Positions 16,923 through 27,258 are shown, numbered from the stretch's first letter. The stretch: 64,000 bases of DNA from Flavobacterium azooxidireducens (GCF_023195775.1 NZ_CP096205.1:2482001-2546000); one strand, 5' to 3'. The notes: generated by a model from the letters alone, not told the origin. Program-made: numbers and translations.

Positions 16923-18019
16923 TGGACAGGTTTTGAAAAAATATTCGTAAAAAACACATTCAAATGCGTAAAAATCAATGCAATTTCCATAATTGGAAAC
17001 CAATAGATAACGTCTTTTTCGTTCAATTTATTGGCAGCGTAGCCCAATGATGTCCATGTAAATATATAGCGAAATAAAACAATTGGCAATACAATCATCC
17101 ATTGGTGCTGAAAAGCCAACAAAATGATAGCAAGAAGTAAGAATGATAATTGTGAAAAGAAAAATAATGCCAGCTGAAAACGGTCAAATGATTTGTAATA
17201 GGTTGCGGTAGAAACATGTCTTCTTTTTTGATCAAACCATTCCTTGAAACTGGTTTTTGGCATGGAAAACGTGAAACTTTCTTTAGAAAAGCAAACGGTT
17301 GTATTTTCTGAATTAGATGCTTGATTCACAAATAAATCATCATCACCGGAACGTAGTTTCATGTGGTCTATAAATCCGTTTACACGGAAGAATTCATCTC
17401 TTTTGTAGGCTAAATTACGCCCAACACCCATGTAAGGTTTGCCTGTTTTTGCCCATCCAAAATATTGCGTAGCAGTCAACAATGTTTCAAAACGAATGAG
17501 TTTGTTTAGGAATGAATTCGGAATTTTTTCATATGCTCCATAACCCAAAACAATTGTTTTTTTGAGTGTAAAATTAGAACTCATTTCTTTAATCCATTCT
17601 TTGGAAGTTGGATAACAATCTGCGTCAGTGAACAACAAATAGTCGTATTTAGCTGCTTTTATTCCCAAAGTAAGTGCAAACTTTTTATTTCCCCAAAAGG
17701 CTTCGTTGTTTTGCACTTTTACCAATTTGATATTGGAATGTTGTTTTTCAAATTCTTCAAAAAGGTCTAACGTATTGTCAGAAGAAGAGTCATCAATCAA
17801 TACAATTTCAAAATCAGGATAGTTTTGTTCGAGTAGTAAAGGAACGAATTTTCTAACGTTTTCACCTTCATTTTTAGCACAAACTATAATAGAAATTGGA
17901 ATACGTTTTGGATTGCTTTTTTGAACCTTAGCAAACGAAAATTTTCCAAAAACAACTACATAATACACTAATTGTATGGCCGTTACGCCAATCAAAACAT
18001 AAAACAATATGTCAAACAT
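16913..18019 (-). CDS. Family 2 glycosyltransferase, membrane-bound
   Basis: This 368-residue protein starts with a membrane helix (residues 4-26). The GT-A catalytic domain follows, with ISIIVCAKNEGENV, IVLIDDSSSDNT and the metal-binding LLFTDADCYP. GDDDLFVNQA and the QKRRHVSTATYYKS region resemble the QxxRW-type acceptor motif of processive or semi-processive GT2 enzymes. Hydrophobic helices occupy about 275-350. It likely adds a sugar to a surface glycan or lipid at the inner membrane; substrate unknown. It is the gene before the overlapping sigma factor. Confidence 0.88.
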   Translation of the reverse strand: MFDILFYVLIGVTAIQLVYYVVVFGKFSFAKVQKSNPKRIPISIIVCAKNEGENVRKFVPLLLEQNYPDFEIVLIDDSSSDNTLDLFEEFEKQHSNIKLVKVQNNEAFWGNKKFALTLGIKAAKYDYLLFTDADCYPTSKEWIKEMSSNFTLKKTIVLGYGAYEKIPNSFLNKLIRFETLLTATQYFGWAKTGKPYMGVGRNLAYKRDEFFRVNGFIDHMKLRSGDDDLFVNQASNSENTTVCFSKESFTFSMPKTSFKEWFDQKRRHVSTATYYKSFDRFQLALFFFSQLSFLLLAIILLAFQHQWMIVLPIVLFRYIFTWTSLGYAANKLNEKDVIYWFPIMEIALIFTHLNVFFTNIFSKPVHWK

Positions 18020-18033
18020 AATGTGTTTTTAAT

Positions 18034-18237
18034 TTAAGAATGAGAAGGTTCTGAGCAATCTTTCATTTGTTCGGGTGTTTTGCCACAAAAGCCACAGTTT
18101 TCACCGTCTTTGTTTAAAAACGGACTTTGGCTGGCACAAGTTCCGGCAAATTTCCCGTCTTTTTTCGCCCAAATTTTAATGGCTATTCCAGCAAAAGCAA
18201 TTGCTAGCAACCCGATGGTAAGGAGTATCAATTTCAT
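18034..18237 (-). CDS. Small membrane-anchored Cys-containing protein
   Basis: This 67-residue protein has an N-terminal hydrophobic segment (LILLTIGLLAIAFAGIAIKIW) and a soluble tail with four cysteines in GTCASQSPF, GENCGFCGK and MKDCSEP. The CGFC pair could bind metal or form a disulfide. I do not recognise a named family, though similar short proteins are common in flavobacteria. It lies 14 bases ahead of the glycosyltransferase and may be in its operon. Confidence 0.7.
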   Translation of the reverse strand: MKLILLTIGLLAIAFAGIAIKIWAKKDGKFAGTCASQSPFLNKDGENCGFCGKTPEQMKDCSEPSHS

Positions 18238-18309
18238 CGTTCAATTGAATTTTTTTGAACTACAAAGGTACAAAAAAAGAGTTATTTAACAGATTGAATT
18301 TTGATAATT

Positions 18310-19323
18310 TTAAATAACATTAACCTCTGCTTCAATTGAAATTCCGTAGGTATCAAAAATCGTTTTTTGAATGTTTTTGGAAACGGCTAAAATTTCTTGT
18401 CCGGTTGCATTACCATAATTGACTAAAACCAGTGCTTGATTTTTATGAATTCCGGCATCGCCAAAACGTTTTCCCTTAAATCCGGCTTGTTCAATGAGCC
18501 ATCCGGCAGGCACTTTTACTTCGGTTTCAGACACAACATAATGTGGCATATCGGGAAATTTTTGCTGAATTTTTTCAAAATCACTTTTCAAAATTACCGG
18601 GTTTTTAAAGAAACTTCCGCTGTTTCCTAGTTCTTTTGGATTAGGTAATTTGCTTTGTCGTATTGCAATCACGGCATTGCTCACGTCTTTCAAACTTGGA
18701 TTTTTGATGTGTTGTTTTTCTAATTCAGCTTCAATTGCTCCGTAGGAAGTGTTGAGTTTATGGTTCTGTTTAGTTAGTTTAAAAACAACGGAAGTAATAA
18801 CAAATTCGTCTTTTATTTCATTTTTAAAAATGCTTTCACGGTAACCAAATTTGCATTTTTCATTCGTAAACACTAATAATTCTTGTGTCTCTATGTGAAT
18901 AGCTTCGCACAAAACGAAGGTATCTTTAATTTCTACCCCATAAGCTCCGATGTTCTGAATTGGAGTAGTACCAACATTTCCCGGAATGAGTGAAAGATTT
19001 TCTAATCCACCAAAATTTTGATCGATTGTCCATAACACAAATTCATGCCAGTTTTCGCCGGCTTGACTTTCAACCCACACAAAATCTTCGTTTTCATCGA
19101 TTACTTTTTTGCCTTTTAAGTCTAAATGAATGACCAAAGCATCAATGTCTTGCGTAAGTAGCATATTGCTTCCGCCTCCTAAAATAAATTTTTTGGAAGT
19201 AGGATGTTTTTGCAGAATTTCAATCAATTCATCCGTAGAATGAACAGAAACAAATTCTTTTGCTTTGGCTTCAATACCAAAAGTATTGTAATTTTTTAAC
19301 GAAAAATTGGTGTGAATTTGCAT
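18310..19323 (-). CDS. murB: UDP-N-acetylenolpyruvoylglucosamine reductase
   Basis: MurB reduces UDP-GlcNAc-enolpyruvate to UDP-MurNAc with NADPH and FAD, the second committed step of peptidoglycan synthesis. The FAD-binding FILGGGSNMLL and IPGNVGTTPIQNIGAYGVE are present, with the type I active-site YRESIFK, the proton donor region NSGSFFKNPV and WLIEQAGFKGKRFG. The 337-residue length is typical for the type I enzyme. The gene is followed at a distance of 72 bases by the small Cys protein. Confidence 0.96.
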   Translation of the reverse strand: MQIHTNFSLKNYNTFGIEAKAKEFVSVHSTDELIEILQKHPTSKKFILGGGSNMLLTQDIDALVIHLDLKGKKVIDENEDFVWVESQAGENWHEFVLWTIDQNFGGLENLSLIPGNVGTTPIQNIGAYGVEIKDTFVLCEAIHIETQELLVFTNEKCKFGYRESIFKNEIKDEFVITSVVFKLTKQNHKLNTSYGAIEAELEKQHIKNPSLKDVSNAVIAIRQSKLPNPKELGNSGSFFKNPVILKSDFEKIQQKFPDMPHYVVSETEVKVPAGWLIEQAGFKGKRFGDAGIHKNQALVLVNYGNATGQEILAVSKNIQKTIFDTYGISIEAEVNVI

Positions 19324-19332
19324 GACGGAAAG

Positions 19333-20007
19333 TTATTCAACAGTTTCTAAAGCTCTGTTTAAAAATTCATTTAAAGGTTTTAAGGCAATCAGTTTTTGAG
19401 TGATTTTTTTAGCAAAATCTTTATCGGTAAAAAAATCATCGCTAATTTTTTGAGTTGCTGTGAAACTTTTTAATTTCAAGAATTCGATTGCGGGATGATT
19501 TGGATCGTAATCTTTAGGAGCTTTTTTCAACACATTAGCTTCATCACGATCTAAGGCTCCAAATTCTTTTTTAAAGGTTGAATTGGACGAAATTTTTTCC
19601 AAATCTTCATGAAAAAAAGCAATTTCTTTTCGCACTTTTTTCAAATCTTCTGCTTCCGGACAATATAATCCGCCGGCAATAAAACTGCTTCCTTTTTCGT
19701 AATGTATGTAGTAACCGGGCGAATTTTTACTATTTTTATTAGTAGAAAGCCAAATGCCCATATTGCTTTTATAAGGCGATTTGTCTTTAGAAAAACGAAT
19801 ATCGCGATTGATTCTGAAGGTGCAGTTTTTTACTTCCAAATTGGCTAGCGATGCATCCAAAGGTTTCATCTCTTGAAGAATTTCTGCAATGATGTTTTGG
19901 TATTCTTTTTTAAAAAGTTCGTATCGCTTTTTATTTTCATGAAACCATTCTTTGTTGTTGTTATTTTTTAAATCTTCAATAAATTGGAGTGCTTCTTTTT
20001 GTGCCAT
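19333..20007 (-). CDS. DUF2461 domain protein
   Basis: This 224-residue soluble protein belongs to the DUF2461/TIGR02453 family. Typical features are FIEDLKNNNNKEWFHENKKRYE at the N-terminus, TFRINRDIRFSKDKSPYKSNMGIW and GYYIHYEKGSSFIAGGLY. The biochemical function of the family is not known to me. It lies nine bases upstream of murB in the same direction, so the two are likely co-transcribed. Confidence 0.9.
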   Translation of the reverse strand: MAQKEALQFIEDLKNNNNKEWFHENKKRYELFKKEYQNIIAEILQEMKPLDASLANLEVKNCTFRINRDIRFSKDKSPYKSNMGIWLSTNKNSKNSPGYYIHYEKGSSFIAGGLYCPEAEDLKKVRKEIAFFHEDLEKISSNSTFKKEFGALDRDEANVLKKAPKDYDPNHPAIEFLKLKSFTATQKISDDFFTDKDFAKKITQKLIALKPLNEFLNRALETVE

Positions 20008-20063
20008 ACTATTGTTTTCTTTAAATCAAAATCAGACAAATTTCTGAAAAATTCACTACAAAT

Positions 20064-22190
20064 TTATTGTAATACTTTTAATAATTTGGCATAGAGTTCT
20101 TCTTTGTTTATTGGTTTGATGATAATTTCATGCATACCAATGTCTTTTGGTTCAACATTTTCCATGTAACTATCTCCTGTTAAGGCAATAAATGGGATGT
20201 TTTTAATGGCTTTAGTAGAATTTTTTAGCTCGTCAATAAATTCTATTCCAGATCCATCCGGAAGTTGTAGGTCGGTAATTATCAAATTAGTTGTTTGGGT
20301 TTTTAAAAATTCTCTTAAAGAATTGCAAGTAGTGAATTCTTTTACATCAAAGTGAGCTTCTTTTAACAATTTTGATAAAATTGCAATCATAATTGGATCG
20401 TCATCTAAAATCGCAACCGATAAAGGTTTACTTTTTAGTAAATTGATTATTTTGTTGTGATTGGATTCTGAAGAAATTGAAAATTCATCTAAGCAAAGAA
20501 AAAACGATATTTTTGTACCTATATTTACTTGGCTTTCAACGGTTATTTCACCTTCATATAGTTCAATTATTTCCTTACATAAATTTAAACCTAATCCAGC
20601 ACCAAAACTAATTTGTTTTCCGGAAGATTCGCTTTGATAAAATTTATCGAAAATATTTTTTAAGTCTTTTTCAGGAATACCTATTCCGGTGTCTATTATT
20701 GCAACTTCTAAATTAACTTTTGATTCTTGATTGGAAGTTTTAGCCAAAACAGTTATATTTCCTTTGTCTGTAAATTTAATTGCATTGCCAATTATGTTGT
20801 AAAAAAGTTGATGAAGTTTTCCAGCATCTATTAAAACATTTGTATTGAGGTTGGAATTAAAATCAGTAATAATATCGATATTTTTATTCTCGGCAAGCGA
20901 TTGTAAAGAATTTATAACCAGATTTATTTCTTCATAAAGATTTGCTTTTGCGTTGTATGCCACAATTTTTTTGTGTTCATTTTTTGAAAAATCTAAAATT
21001 TGATTTGAAGTAATTAATAGTGAATCTGAGGTAAAGTGCAGTGAGTTGATGGTTGGTTTTAATTCATTATTTTTGTTTTCACTCTTGAGTTTATTGGCAT
21101 AATTTGAAATAATTTTCAAAGGAGCTCTCATTTCATGACTAATCATTCCGATTAAACGGTTTTTAAAATCAAGATTTTTTTCTGCGTCTAATTTTGCCTC
21201 AGATAGTCTTTTTTCGTAAGAAAATGCAATTCCGGTAAAAATCAACAATAAAAAAGTTGCCAATCCCATCAATACCAAAAGGGTTACAATATTTTTATTT
21301 CTAATTTGCGTACCCAAATTGTATTTGTTGAGTATGTTTTTTTGATTATAAATAGTGTATTTTTCGGCAGTATCGGTATAAAATTGAATGATTTCCTGAG
21401 TGTTATCAATTATTTTTTTGTTGATAGACATTAACTTTCTATCTTTTTCAGTCAAATCAGCATATCTTTTTTGTAATTTAAAAAATTGATTAGAGTAATG
21501 ATGATCTGTTGACAAGAAAGCATTTTTTAGTTGCGTTTCAATATTTCCTGATTTTTCTTCTTCTCCATAAGTCATTTTAATGTTGAGGTGAAGTTCTTCG
21601 CGTTTCACATCATATTTTCCGATGATTGCATTTCCAATTCGAGCAAACATTCCTCTTTTTACAACATCATCTGAAATTTTAATACTATCAAAACTGATAC
21701 TTTGCAATACTTTTTCAAAATCATATTTTTTTAAAGAGAAATTGTCAAACGGAATTGCATCAACAGGCTTTATGCCCAATACTATAATCGAATCTAACGC
21801 TCTTTTGAGGTAAGCAATTTCCTTTTCGGTAGAAAGTTTTAGGCTTACAATATCTTTAAAATTGTGTTCTTTTTTTGCAATAGTATTTAGGCTGTCCAAA
21901 TAAACAGTCATGCTATCTATCGATATTTTATAATTTTCTAAACTTGATTTTTTGTAGTTGTAAATATAATCGTTAAAGTGATTTTGGGCATCAAAATAGT
22001 GATTTGTTGCTTTGTTGGATAACGATAGAATTAAATTAGGATTGCTAATTGTTGAAATAGCTTCTACTAGTTTTTTTTCACTGGAATTGTGATTGAACCA
22101 AGTTCTAAAAATCAAAATTTGAATAATGACGATGAAAACTAAAAGAGAAGAATGAATAAGTTTTCGATTTATAAACGGTAATTTTTTCAT
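20064..22190 (-). CDS. Hybrid sensor histidine kinase with large extracytoplasmic domain
   Basis: This 708-residue protein has an N-terminal membrane helix (about 12-30), a long helical periplasmic sensor (about 31-290) and a second helix (about 303-323). The HisKA domain is marked by LIGMISHEMRAPLKII, where His is the phosphorylated residue. The HATPase domain shows NIIGNAIKFT, DTGIGIPE and GAGLGLNLC. A C-terminal receiver domain follows with VAILDDDPIM, IITDLQLPDGSG and FIALTGDS. The promoter side is an untranslated AT-rich stretch. No partner regulator is adjacent and the signal is unknown. Confidence 0.92.
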   Translation of the reverse strand: MKKLPFINRKLIHSSLLVFIVIIQILIFRTWFNHNSSEKKLVEAISTISNPNLILSLSNKATNHYFDAQNHFNDYIYNYKKSSLENYKISIDSMTVYLDSLNTIAKKEHNFKDIVSLKLSTEKEIAYLKRALDSIIVLGIKPVDAIPFDNFSLKKYDFEKVLQSISFDSIKISDDVVKRGMFARIGNAIIGKYDVKREELHLNIKMTYGEEEKSGNIETQLKNAFLSTDHHYSNQFFKLQKRYADLTEKDRKLMSINKKIIDNTQEIIQFYTDTAEKYTIYNQKNILNKYNLGTQIRNKNIVTLLVLMGLATFLLLIFTGIAFSYEKRLSEAKLDAEKNLDFKNRLIGMISHEMRAPLKIISNYANKLKSENKNNELKPTINSLHFTSDSLLITSNQILDFSKNEHKKIVAYNAKANLYEEINLVINSLQSLAENKNIDIITDFNSNLNTNVLIDAGKLHQLFYNIIGNAIKFTDKGNITVLAKTSNQESKVNLEVAIIDTGIGIPEKDLKNIFDKFYQSESSGKQISFGAGLGLNLCKEIIELYEGEITVESQVNIGTKISFFLCLDEFSISSESNHNKIINLLKSKPLSVAILDDDPIMIAILSKLLKEAHFDVKEFTTCNSLREFLKTQTTNLIITDLQLPDGSGIEFIDELKNSTKAIKNIPFIALTGDSYMENVEPKDIGMHEIIIKPINKEELYAKLLKVLQ

Positions 22191-22457
22191 TTGACTAAAT
22201 TTGTTTGGTTTATATAATTTTTTTGTGGTTTATATAATTTCTGGTTCACTTCTTCTTGAATGTAAATAATTTGAAAGCTAAGTGATTAAGAATAGTTTAG
22301 CATTCCAAATGTAAGAAAAAAGCACTGACTTTTATTGACAAATGTGTTTTTTTTGAATATTTAAGGTTTAGGTAATATTGTTAAATATAGTTTTGTAATA
22401 TTCTTAAAAAGCAGTAAATTGTTGAATTAATGAAAGTAAATGATAGTTAAAAAAAAA

Positions 22458-23537
22458 TTAAAGATGAAACAATCTGTAACTTTGATGTGTCGACTGGACA
22501 ATTTTTTCAGTTCGTTCCGGGTGCGTATCAGAGATAAATAATTGTCCAAACTCATCATCATTTACCATTTCTACAATTTTACCCACTCTGGTTTCGTCCA
22601 ATTTATCGAAAATATCATCTAATAATAAAATTGGTTTTTGTCCGCTTTGTTTTTTTAAGAATTCAAACTGAGCCAATTTCAACGCAATTAAAAACGATTT
22701 TTGCTGACCTTGTGATCCAAATTTTTTGATGGGATGACCGGAAATTTCAAATGATAAATCATCTTTGTGAATACCAACACTAGTGTATTGTAAAGCTCGA
22801 TCTTTTGCTAAATTTTCGTCTAAAAGAGTTTGAAGATTCTTTTCAAAAAGATGACTTTCATACACCAATTGAACTTCTTCGGCTGAATTAGTAATAGTTT
22901 GATGATGCTTGTTAAAAATCGGCAGAAATTCTTCTATAAATTCTTTTCTTTTTTCAAAAATTGATTGACCTAACTCATTCAACTGCTCGTTGTAAATCTG
23001 TAAAGTATCTTTTTCAAAAACATGATTTAGTGCAAAATATTTCAACAAAGCATTGCGTTGCAAAATGATTTTTTGGTAGTGAATAAGCTGATTTAAGTAA
23101 ACCGAATTTAGTTGCGAAATTACGCTGTCCATGAACTTTCGTCGGGTTTCACTTCCTTCAATAATCAAATCGGTGTCTGCCGGAGAAATAATTACAAGCG
23201 GAATAAATCCAAGATGTTCCGAAAATTTGTCATATATCTTGCCATTTCTTTTCAAAACTTTCTTCAATCCTTTTTTTACACTGCAAACAATTTGTTCGGA
23301 TCGTTCGTTTTTTTCAAATTCACCATCAATGACAAAAAATTCTTCACCATGCTTAATATTTTGTATTGCCGTAGGGTTAAAATAGCTTTTTCCGTAGGCT
23401 AAATGATAAATTGCATCTAAAACATTGGTTTTTCCTACACCGTTTTTTCCCACAAAACAATTAATCTTGCTGTCGAACTCAAATTGAGTTTCAGAAAAAT
23501 TTTTATAATTAAAAAGCGAAATTTGTTTTAAAAACAA
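22458..23537 (-). CDS. recF: DNA replication and repair protein RecF
   Basis: RecF binds gapped DNA and helps load RecA during recombinational repair. The Walker A motif is [20 protein letters not shown], the signature-like region is [19 protein letters not shown] and Walker B is [14 protein letters not shown], as expected for this SMC-like ATPase. I place the start at the TTG at 23537, giving [14 protein letters not shown] and 359 residues; the longer frame to 23579 adds 14 residues that do not belong to the family. Confidence 0.93.
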   Translation of the reverse strand: MFLKQISLFNYKNFSETQFEFDSKINCFVGKNGVGKTNVLDAIYHLAYGKSYFNPTAIQNIKHGEEFFVIDGEFEKNERSEQIVCSVKKGLKKVLKRNGKIYDKFSEHLGFIPLVIISPADTDLIIEGSETRRKFMDSVISQLNSVYLNQLIHYQKIILQRNALLKYFALNHVFEKDTLQIYNEQLNELGQSIFEKRKEFIEEFLPIFNKHHQTITNSAEEVQLVYESHLFEKNLQTLLDENLAKDRALQYTSVGIHKDDLSFEISGHPIKKFGSQGQQKSFLIALKLAQFEFLKKQSGQKPILLLDDIFDKLDETRVGKIVEMVNDDEFGQLFISDTHPERTEKIVQSTHQSYRLFHL

Positions 23538-23715
23538 GGTAAATAGGTTTATAAGTTTGAATAAATCTGATTTTAGCACTGCAAAAATAAACTGTTTTAA
23601 AGGAATAAATACTGTTTAAATGCGAAGTGTCGAAAATTATTCAAAAATATCCAAAAAAATGACTTTTATATATCAATAAAAATTTTATTTTTGCGGCTCA
23701 TTAAATTAAATATAA

Positions 23716-24492
23716 ATGGCAACATACAATAAAAGAGGATTTAAATCGCCTAAACCAAAAGAAATTGAAGATATTGAAGAGAATGTAGATGTTGATGCAA
23801 AAGACAGTACTACGGCAGAGGTTTTCAATACATTAGACGTTGGAGCTTCTAAAGCAGAAGAATGGGTTGTTAGAAATCAAAAATATATTTTCGGTATAGT
23901 AGGTGCTATTGCAGTGGTAACTGTTGGTTTCCTTTTATATCAAAAATTTGTTGTTGAGCCAAAACAGTTGGAAGCTGCGGACGAAATGTTTGTTGCACAA
24001 CAAAATTTTCAACAAGCAATTGATGCAACAACTGGTCAAGATAGTTTGTTTAATTTAGCTTTAAATGGTGCTGAAGGAAAATTCGGTTTCATTAAAATTG
24101 CCGAAGAATATTCAGGAACTGATGCCGGAAATTTAGCAAACTACTATGCCGGAATTGCTTATTTGAACACTGGAAAAAATACAGAAGCGATTGCCCATTT
24201 AGATAAATTTTCTTCTGACGATATGATTTTAAGTACTTTAGCACAAGGAGCTATTGGTGATGCTTTTGCTCAAAAAAATCAGTTAAAAGAAGCATTAGAC
24301 TATTACAAGAAAGCTGCTGAAATGAATGTAAACGATCTAACGACACCACGATTTTTGTTAAAAGCTGGTCAAACGGCTTATACTTTGGGACAAAAAGCGG
24401 ATGCGTTGAAATATTTTACAGAAATCAAAGAAAAATATGAATCGGCTCCAGAGGCGAGAAACATAGATGGTTTAATCGGAATGGCTCAATAA
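23716..24492 (+). CDS. Membrane-anchored TPR protein
   Basis: This 258-residue protein has a charged cytoplasmic N-terminus, one membrane helix (about 54-74, YIFGIVGAIAVVTVGFLLY) and a C-terminal domain of TPR-like helices, for example LANYYAGIAYLNTGKNTEAIAHL and LKEALDYYKKAAEM. The layout resembles YfgM-type proteins that work near the Sec translocon or in envelope quality control, but this is only a structural similarity. Its stop is two bases before the ribH start, so both are in one transcription unit. Confidence 0.85.
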   Translation: MATYNKRGFKSPKPKEIEDIEENVDVDAKDSTTAEVFNTLDVGASKAEEWVVRNQKYIFGIVGAIAVVTVGFLLYQKFVVEPKQLEAADEMFVAQQNFQQAIDATTGQDSLFNLALNGAEGKFGFIKIAEEYSGTDAGNLANYYAGIAYLNTGKNTEAIAHLDKFSSDDMILSTLAQGAIGDAFAQKNQLKEALDYYKKAAEMNVNDLTTPRFLLKAGQTAYTLGQKADALKYFTEIKEKYESAPEARNIDGLIGMAQ

Positions 24493-24494
24493 AT

Positions 24495-24977
24495 ATGGCA
24501 ACCGAAAATAAAAATTTATCACAATACGATAAAAACACACTCCCAAACGTAAGTCAACTTTCGTTTGGGATTGTTGTTTCTGAGTGGAATGAAACCATTA
24601 CCGAAGGACTTTTTCAAGGAGCTTTAGATACCTTGTTAGATTGCAATGTAAACCCTGAAAACATCATTCGCTGGAATGTTCCGGGAAGTTTTGAATTGAT
24701 TTACGGCTGTAAAAAAATGATGGACAAACATCCAAATTTAGCCGGAATTATTGCAATAGGAAGTGTAATTCAAGGTGAAACCAAACATTTTGATTTTGTA
24801 TGCGAAGGCGTAACACAAGGCATCAAAGATTTGAATATTTTAGGAAAAATGCCTGTTATATTTTGTGTTCTAACGGATAATAACATGCAACAATCGCTTG
24901 ACAGAAGTGGTGGCAAGCATGGTAACAAAGGTGTTGAAGCTGCCGTAGCGGCAGTTAAAATGACAGATTACATATAA
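24495..24977 (+). CDS. ribH: 6,7-dimethyl-8-ribityllumazine synthase
   Basis: RibH condenses 5-amino-6-ribitylamino-uracil with dihydroxybutanone phosphate in the penultimate step of riboflavin synthesis. The conserved VVSEWNETIT, WNVPGSFELIYGCKKM, AIGSVIQGETKHFDFVC and PVIFCVLTDNNMQQSLDRSG blocks are all present. The length is 160 residues. A terminator lies 23 bases past the stop. No FMN riboswitch is seen upstream, in line with its position behind another gene. Confidence 0.96.
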   Translation: MATENKNLSQYDKNTLPNVSQLSFGIVVSEWNETITEGLFQGALDTLLDCNVNPENIIRWNVPGSFELIYGCKKMMDKHPNLAGIIAIGSVIQGETKHFDFVCEGVTQGIKDLNILGKMPVIFCVLTDNNMQQSLDRSGGKHGNKGVEAAVAAVKMTDYI

Positions 24978-25000
24978 CAAGTATTCAAATTCATAATTTA

Positions 25001-25030
25001 AAGCCAAAGTCATTCGATTTTGGCTTTTTT
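25001..25030 (+). terminator. Intrinsic terminator after ribH
   Basis: AAGCCAAA and TTTTGGCTT form a stem with a nine-base loop, followed by six T. Confidence 0.85.
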
Positions 25031-25088
25031 AGTTAAAAACTAACAAAACTTTCACACCGTTAAATTTTCTAGTCATTTTAGAATTCAT

Positions 25089-25096
25089 TAACTTTG
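25089..25096 (+). promoter_or_regulatory. Candidate -7 element for the small-membrane-protein-mutL-rhomboid operon
   Basis: TAACTTTG matches the Bacteroidota -7 consensus TAnnTTTG exactly and lies 18 bases before the ATG at 25115. No clear TTG -33 element is found at the usual distance. Confidence 0.4.
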
Positions 25097-25114
25097 AATG
25101 ATAATATTTAAAAC

Positions 25115-25408
25115 ATGCTGAAAAGATCATTATTCAAATTGCCCAAAAACAAAAGTTTTAATTACACTCCCCGTTATTACGAAGGAAAGGAGCAGGGCAA
25201 TATTTATGATTTTGAATCGAAGTTCTATAAAAACCGCGAAACTGTAAATTACAATGATTATCGTTCGCACTGGAATGATGCTCGGAATGAAAGTCGCCAC
25301 CGCGGAAACAGAGAAATTAATTACCGACTTATAGCCATTGTTTTAGTATTAGTGTTATTATTTTTATTCGTAATCGATTTCGATTTATCCATATTTAGAC
25401 AAAGATAA
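25115..25408 (+). CDS. Small membrane protein upstream of mutL
   Basis: This 97-residue protein has a polar, Arg/Tyr/Asn-rich N-terminal two thirds and one C-terminal membrane helix (RLIAIVLVLVLLFLFVIDF) with a short tail. No known domain is recognised. Its stop overlaps the mutL start by one base (TAATG), so translation is probably coupled. It follows a terminator and a -7 element and appears to be the first gene of the mutL operon. Confidence 0.75.
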   Translation: MLKRSLFKLPKNKSFNYTPRYYEGKEQGNIYDFESKFYKNRETVNYNDYRSHWNDARNESRHRGNREINYRLIAIVLVLVLLFLFVIDFDLSIFRQR

Positions 25409-27258
25409 TGTCGAGTATCATTCAATTACTTCCCGATCACGTAGCCAATCAAATTGCCGCCGGTGAGGTCGTTCAGCGACCCGCTTCTGTGGTGAAAGAA
25501 TTATTGGAAAATGCCGTAGATGCCAAAGCAAGCGACATTAAACTGATTGTGAAAGATGCCGGAAGATCACTTATTCAAGTGATTGATAACGGTCTGGGCA
25601 TGAATGTGACCGATGCAAGAATGTGTTTTGAACGACACGCTACTTCAAAAATTCGTCATGCCGAAGATTTGTTTTCTCTTTATACCAAAGGTTTTAGAGG
25701 AGAAGCATTGGCTTCCATTGCTGCGATTGCTCATGTGGAACTCAAAACCAAACAAGAACAAGACGAGTTAGGAACGCACATTATCATTGAAGGAAGTAAA
25801 TTTATTTCGCAAGATCCATCCGTTTTACCAAAAGGGACCTCGTTTGCCGTGAAAAATTTATTTTTCAATATTCCTGCCCGACGAAATTTTCTTAAATCGG
25901 ACACGGTGGAGCATCGTCATATTGTAGATGAATTTCAACGGGTAGCTTTGGCTCACCCGAATATTCATTTTACGTTTATTCATAATGGTGGCGAATTGTT
26001 TAATTTGCCTTCTTCCAATTTAAGACAACGGATTGTCGCCATGTTTTCAGGTAAAACCAATGAAAAATTAGTTCCGATTTCGGAAGAAACAGAGATTGTA
26101 AAAGCACAAGGATTTGTTTCTAAGCCCGAGTTTTCTAAAAAAAGCAGAAGCGAACAATTCTTTTTTGTGAATAACCGATTTATCAAAAGTGGTTATTTGC
26201 ATCATGCGGTTATGGCTGCTTATGAAGGTTTACTGAAAGACGGTATGCAACCTGGCTATTTTATTTATTTGGATGTACCGCCAAATACTATCGATATTAA
26301 TATTCATCCAACCAAAACGGAAATCAAATTTGATGACGAGCATGCGTTGTATGCCATTTTGCGTTCAACGGTTAAACATAGTTTAGGTCAATTTAATGTG
26401 GCTCCGGTATTGGATTTTGAACGTGATCCGAATTTGGACACACCCTATAACTATCAAGAAAAAGATGCTTCCATGCCATTGATTCAGGTGGATGCTAATT
26501 TTAATCCGTTTGCAGAAGATAAACCTACTAAAACTTTTTCGGGTTCCGGTTATCGGGAGAGAAAATCTGAAACGGCAAATTGGGAAAGTTTGTATGTTGG
26601 ATTGAAAAATGACACACAAGAAATTGAGAATATCACGTTTGAACAAGATGCGGTTACAAGTTCGTTATTTAATGACAATGAAATTGAAGAAAACAAAAAC
26701 CGAACGTATCAAATTCATAAGAAATATATTGTAAGTTCTATTAAATCGGGAATGATGGTGATCGATCAGCAAAGGGCTCATCAACGGATTTTGTATGAAC
26801 AATATTTAAAAAATATAACGGTGCAACAAGCTTCGAGTCAACATTTGTTGTTTCCAATTGAATTGTATTTTTCGGTGAATGAAATTGAATTAATTAAGGA
26901 TTTAAAAATGTCTTTGGAAAACACCGGATTTGTTTTTGATTCGATTGAAAACGATAAATTAACCATTTCAGGAATTCCTATTTTGGTTACCGAGAGTGAA
27001 GTAGCTATTGTTTTGGAAGAATTGATGAACGATTTACAAAACGGCATTCCGGATAGCAGTTTTAGTTTAAACGACAGCATTGCTAAATCAATGGCCAGAA
27101 GTTTGGCCGTGCGAACCGGAACGTATTTAACCGAAAGAGAACAGGAAAACATTGTAAACGGACTTTTTGCTTGCAAAGAACCGGATGTTTCGCCTTTTAA
27201 TAAACCCACTTTCATCACGATTAGCGTAGATGATTTAGATAAAAAATTTGCGATATGA
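25408..27258 (+). CDS. mutL: DNA mismatch repair protein MutL
   Basis: MutL couples mismatch recognition by MutS to strand incision and removal. The GHKL ATPase motifs are all present at the N-terminus: ELLENAVDAKASDI, DNGLGMN, FRGEALASIA and KGTSFAVKNLFFNIPARRNFLK. A variable linker (about 340-430) leads into the C-terminal dimerisation domain with MMVIDQQRAHQRILYEQY. The 616-residue length is normal. The start overlaps the upstream gene by one base and the stop overlaps the rhomboid start (ATGA). Confidence 0.97.
   Translation: MSSIIQLLPDHVANQIAAGEVVQRPASVVKELLENAVDAKASDIKLIVKDAGRSLIQVIDNGLGMNVTDARMCFERHATSKIRHAEDLFSLYTKGFRGEALASIAAIAHVELKTKQEQDELGTHIIIEGSKFISQDPSVLPKGTSFAVKNLFFNIPARRNFLKSDTVEHRHIVDEFQRVALAHPNIHFTFIHNGGELFNLPSSNLRQRIVAMFSGKTNEKLVPISEETEIVKAQGFVSKPEFSKKSRSEQFFFVNNRFIKSGYLHHAVMAAYEGLLKDGMQPGYFIYLDVPPNTIDINIHPTKTEIKFDDEHALYAILRSTVKHSLGQFNVAPVLDFERDPNLDTPYNYQEKDASMPLIQVDANFNPFAEDKPTKTFSGSGYRERKSETANWESLYVGLKNDTQEIENITFEQDAVTSSLFNDNEIEENKNRTYQIHKKYIVSSIKSGMMVIDQQRAHQRILYEQYLKNITVQQASSQHLLFPIELYFSVNEIELIKDLKMSLENTGFVFDSIENDKLTISGIPILVTESEVAIVLEELMNDLQNGIPDSSFSLNDSIAKSMARSLAVRTGTYLTEREQENIVNGLFACKEPDVSPFNKPTFITISVDDLDKKFAI

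Noticed and set aside
24380..24500. FMN riboswitch controlling ribH
   Set aside because: The gene starts two bases after the preceding gene, leaving no room for a leader, and no RFN-type sequence is seen.
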